DNA from: Spirochaetales bacterium
GTDB lineage: Bacteria; Spirochaetota; Spirochaetia; DTKZ01
DNA: 7,295 nucleotides
NCBI GenBank assembly: GCA_031266855.1
Contig: JAISAF010000138.1
Location: forward strand, 1-7,295
Reading direction: 5' to 3'
A program made the position numbers and the translations under genes. The notes under the pieces were generated by a model. It was not told the DNA's origin, searched no databases, and worked only from the letters and a program-made list of their open reading frames with translations. Below, one piece after another: positions 5,727 through 7,295 of this stretch. Numbering within the stretch: position 1 is the first letter of the stretch; every line of letters starts with the position of its first letter.

Positions 5727-6896
5727 TTATGCGGAAGACGCGGCAGCCCCGGCTTCACAAGCAAAGGATGAATGAAAAAGCAGCCGCTCCAAATAATCAT
5801 CAGACCACGCCATCTGTTTCACCCGGCTCTTCACACTGTCCTTCGACTCCCGGTCTGCCCTCGCCACCGTCATCGCTATCTTCCGGAAATATCCCCAGTT
5901 CTCAGGCCCTTCCCCACTCTTTATCCGCGCCCCATCCTCCCGATACGCCACGTCAAGCACGTAATGCAGCGAGTTTTCTATCCCCCAGTGAGCCCGCCCC
6001 GTGACTGCAAATAACTCGGGATCCGGGGGAAGACTGGAAACATACAAGCGCCGTTCAAAAGAAACCTTGTCTCCTATCTCCCGTTTGGAATCAATCATCC
6101 CGATAGAGGTGATACTCTTCCAGGCAGGATGCCGCTCGATAAGCCAGGACACATCAGAGGTAATCCCATGAAACCGCTTCTCAATCCGGCCGTGATCCAC
6201 GTCAAATGTCGTATGAACGGCGACAGTCGGGTCCGGATGGGTCTGGTCAACATCCTCAAAATAGGTTTTCACATCCTCATACAAGGTCCCCTGGTTTTCC
6301 TTCAGGGCAAACAGATAATCGGCTCCGGCGGCAACGATCTGGTCGGCTATCTTATACTGGCATCCCATGGCGTCTATCGTGACAATACATCCTTTCAAAG
6401 CTATCATCTCTAATAATGTGGGTATCGCCGTGATCTCATTCTCCTTTTCCCCGGTTTTTACCTGGGCAAACACCAGCCGGTTCTCCGTGGCCCAGGCGCT
6501 GACCAGATGGATGGCTTTCTGTCCCGTTCGGGTGTTAAAGCTCCCCCGGACGGTCTTCCCGTCTATGGCGATGACTTCTCGCGTAATGTCCCGTTTAATC
6601 GCCCGCACCCATTCCATGAAACAGGAGGCGATGGCTTCAGGTTTGAGGCGGGTAAAGACCCGCCTATAGACATCGTGTTTGGGTATACCGTGTTCCAGGG
6701 GCAGGAACTTTTTCAACCACCCTTCTTTGGATTTCCCGTATGTTTCGATGTCTTCCCAGCCTTCGGCGAAAGCCATGACGGCCAGCAGGGTGATAACGAT
6801 AACCTCTAGCAAAGGATAAGCCTTATTCCGTTCTATTCGTGGGTCTTTGATATGCTGAAAGAAGTCGATTAAGGGCGGTATAGGTTGTGTGGTCAT
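5727..6896 (-). CDS. ISAs1-family DDE transposase
   Basis: A 389-residue cut-and-paste transposase. The N-terminal 100 residues carry the ISAs1-associated domain: FFQHIKDPR, then the PLLEV-IVITLLAVMAFAEGW block and GIPKHDVYRRVF. The RNase-H-like catalytic core has D112 in VIAIDGKTVRG, D175 in IVTIDAMGCQ and E307 in HWGIENSLHYVLDVAYRED, with the family ALKENQGTLY stretch at about 197-206. Length and motif spacing are normal, and no frameshift is seen. I prefer the ATG at 6896 because GGAGGGG lies just before it; a TTG at 6908 would add four residues. The stop abuts the left inverted repeat. The enzyme binds both 22-bp ends to move the element. Confidence 0.93.
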   Translation of the reverse strand: MTTQPIPPLIDFFQHIKDPRIERNKAYPLLEVIVITLLAVMAFAEGWEDIETYGKSKEGWLKKFLPLEHGIPKHDVYRRVFTRLKPEAIASCFMEWVRAIKRDITREVIAIDGKTVRGSFNTRTGQKAIHLVSAWATENRLVFAQVKTGEKENEITAIPTLLEMIALKGCIVTIDAMGCQYKIADQIVAAGADYLFALKENQGTLYEDVKTYFEDVDQTHPDPTVAVHTTFDVDHGRIEKRFHGITSDVSWLIERHPAWKSITSIGMIDSKREIGDKVSFERRLYVSSLPPDPELFAVTGRAHWGIENSLHYVLDVAYREDGARIKSGEGPENWGYFRKIAMTVARADRESKDSVKSRVKQMAWSDDYLERLLFHSSFACEAGAAASSA

Positions 6897-6948
6897 AGTC
6901 CCCTCCAATCCCCCCTATCGACCTTTCCTCCCTCCCTCTTTACCCCTT

Positions 6949-6970
6949 TTTATATGCGCTCGCCCTGTGC
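6949..6970. repeat. ISAs1 right terminal inverted repeat
   Basis: A 22-bp exact reverse complement of 5704-5725, about 50 bp upstream of the transposase start. The transposase promoter should lie between here and 6897, but I see no strong -35/-10 pair in that pyrimidine-rich stretch. Confidence 0.9.
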
Positions 6971-7006
6971 TTTTTCCCTGTTTTACTACCCTTATTCCTC
7001 GGATAC

Positions 7007-7125
7007 ATTCGCGTAATTCGCGGACCTTTTTCTCTTTGTCAAACCCGCGTTAACAAGAACCTTCGTGATCCTTCGTGGTAAAATTCCTGTCCATCTGTTC
7101 CAAATTCATATCGTCGAACCCGCGT
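7007..7125. repeat. Intergenic short direct-repeat cluster
   Basis: Three repeat pairs occur in 120 bases: ATTCGCG-TA-ATTCGCG (7007-7022), CCTTCGTG-AT-CCTTCGTG (7060-7077), and GTCAAACCCGCGT (7038-7050) against GTCGAACCCGCGT (7113-7125, one mismatch). The TTCGYG doublets resemble an intergenic repeat phrase I remember from many unrelated bacterial genomes, but I cannot verify that here. No supported coding frame crosses the 6971-7181 interval. Confidence 0.5.
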
Positions 7126-7181
7126 CAGTTTACCCCTATCCCTTCCCTCGCTGCTTGGTCCTGTTTTTCCCGGTTGCCTTA

Positions 7182-7210
7182 TTGCATAAATTTGCATTAT
7201 TCCGTATATT
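7182..7210 (+). promoter_or_regulatory. Candidate promoter for a plus-strand gene beyond the right edge
   Basis: TTGCAT (7182-7187) and TATATT (7205-7210) are 17 bases apart, within an AT-rich patch. A start near 7217 would give a leader holding the hairpin at 7236-7267 and the Shine-Dalgarno at 7283-7289. Evidence is motif and context only. Confidence 0.45.
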
Positions 7211-7235
7211 TATTCATAATTGGACTATGGAACCG

Positions 7236-7267
7236 TTCCCGAAACCTGGCGGGGACGGGTTTGGGAA
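7236..7267 (+). promoter_or_regulatory. Leader hairpin upstream of the next gene
   Basis: TTCCC-G-AAACC (7236-7246) pairs with GGTTT-GGGAA (7258-7267): ten pairs with one bulged G and an 11-base GC-rich loop. It lies between the candidate promoter and the ribosome site. It has no following T tract, so it is more likely a stabilising or regulatory leader structure than a terminator. Confidence 0.4.
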
Positions 7268-7282
7268 ATTTCTATGCCTGGC

Positions 7283-7289
7283 AAGGAGG
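7283..7289 (+). promoter_or_regulatory. Strong Shine-Dalgarno AAGGAGG near the window end
   Basis: AAGGAGG followed by AAAAGG to the last base implies a plus-strand start codon within a few bases of the right edge. A frame opening at the ATG at 7227 also runs to the edge without a stop, but has no ribosome site of its own. Confidence 0.55.
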
Positions 7290-7295
7290 AAAAGG

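Larger units (their letters stand above)
5704..6970 (-). mobile_element. Complete ISAs1-family insertion sequence
   Basis: Perfect 22-bp inverted repeats at 5704-5725 and 6949-6970 (outer part GCACAGGGCGAGCGCATATA) enclose a single full-length ISAs1-type transposase gene on the minus strand. Its TAA stop sits two bases inside the left repeat. Within the repeats, CAGGG is the probable true terminus, giving an element of roughly 1.26 kb, normal for the family. The flanks (GGTTCCCGCA on the left, TGCTTTTTCC on the right) do not show the expected 8-10 bp target duplication, so the element may have suffered a flanking rearrangement or used another exact end. The perfect ends and intact gene suggest recent arrival. 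Confidence 0.88.

Noticed and set aside
7181..7220. Arginine-repressor-like operator boxes around TTGCATAAATTTGCATT
   Set aside because: Only weakly palindromic, and better explained as the AT-rich -35/-10 region.

Overview
The window looks like an accessory, repeat-laden stretch of a bacterial chromosome. One GC-rich two-gene operon with ordinary cellular functions sits among mobile elements, gene relics and structured repeats. The mix (RhlE-type helicase with a long Arg/Gly-rich tail, HI0933-type flavoprotein, AT-rich toxin-antitoxin cassette behind an attC-like element, ISAs1 and IS200/IS605 elements) would fit a spirochaete of the Treponema group. That placement is inference from gene style only; no rRNA or other marker is present.

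Layout. 1-151: dyad-rich, attC-like element whose right end runs into a VapB-type antitoxin that appears to lack its usual N-terminus (148-324, +). This overlaps an apparently intact VapC PIN toxin by the ATGA type of overlap (321-707, +). 728-938: hairpin-rich non-coding DNA containing copy A of a structured repeat (minus orientation). 4220-1001 (minus strand): operon of a DEAD-box RNA helicase followed by an HI0933-family flavoprotein, with a clear promoter at 4241-4269. 4305-4466: copy B of the same structured repeat (plus orientation), then more palindromes to about 4680. 4707-4871: relic of a KilA-N domain gene. 4996-5259 (minus): C-terminal piece of a PD-(D/E)XK-like nuclease, cut off next to an IS200/IS605 relic (about 5267-5616) that keeps both hairpin ends and a frameshifted 3' part of tnpA. 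5704-6970: complete ISAs1-family insertion sequence with 22-bp perfect inverted repeats. 6971-7295: non-coding DNA with short direct repeats, then a plausible promoter, leader hairpin and strong Shine-Dalgarno for a plus-strand gene starting just beyond the window.

The most interesting signal is the structured repeat. Its two copies share nearly identical linkers (the word GGCTTTCCGCT occurs twice in each) but have three perfect hairpins whose stem sequences differ between copies while staying fully self-complementary. This is selection, or a copying mechanism, that preserves pairing rather than sequence. The copies lie in opposite orientation on either side of the helicase-flavoprotein operon. 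The rest reads as a graveyard and landing zone: toxin-antitoxin, KilA-N and nuclease fragments with two IS families are typical of a hotspot for horizontally acquired DNA.
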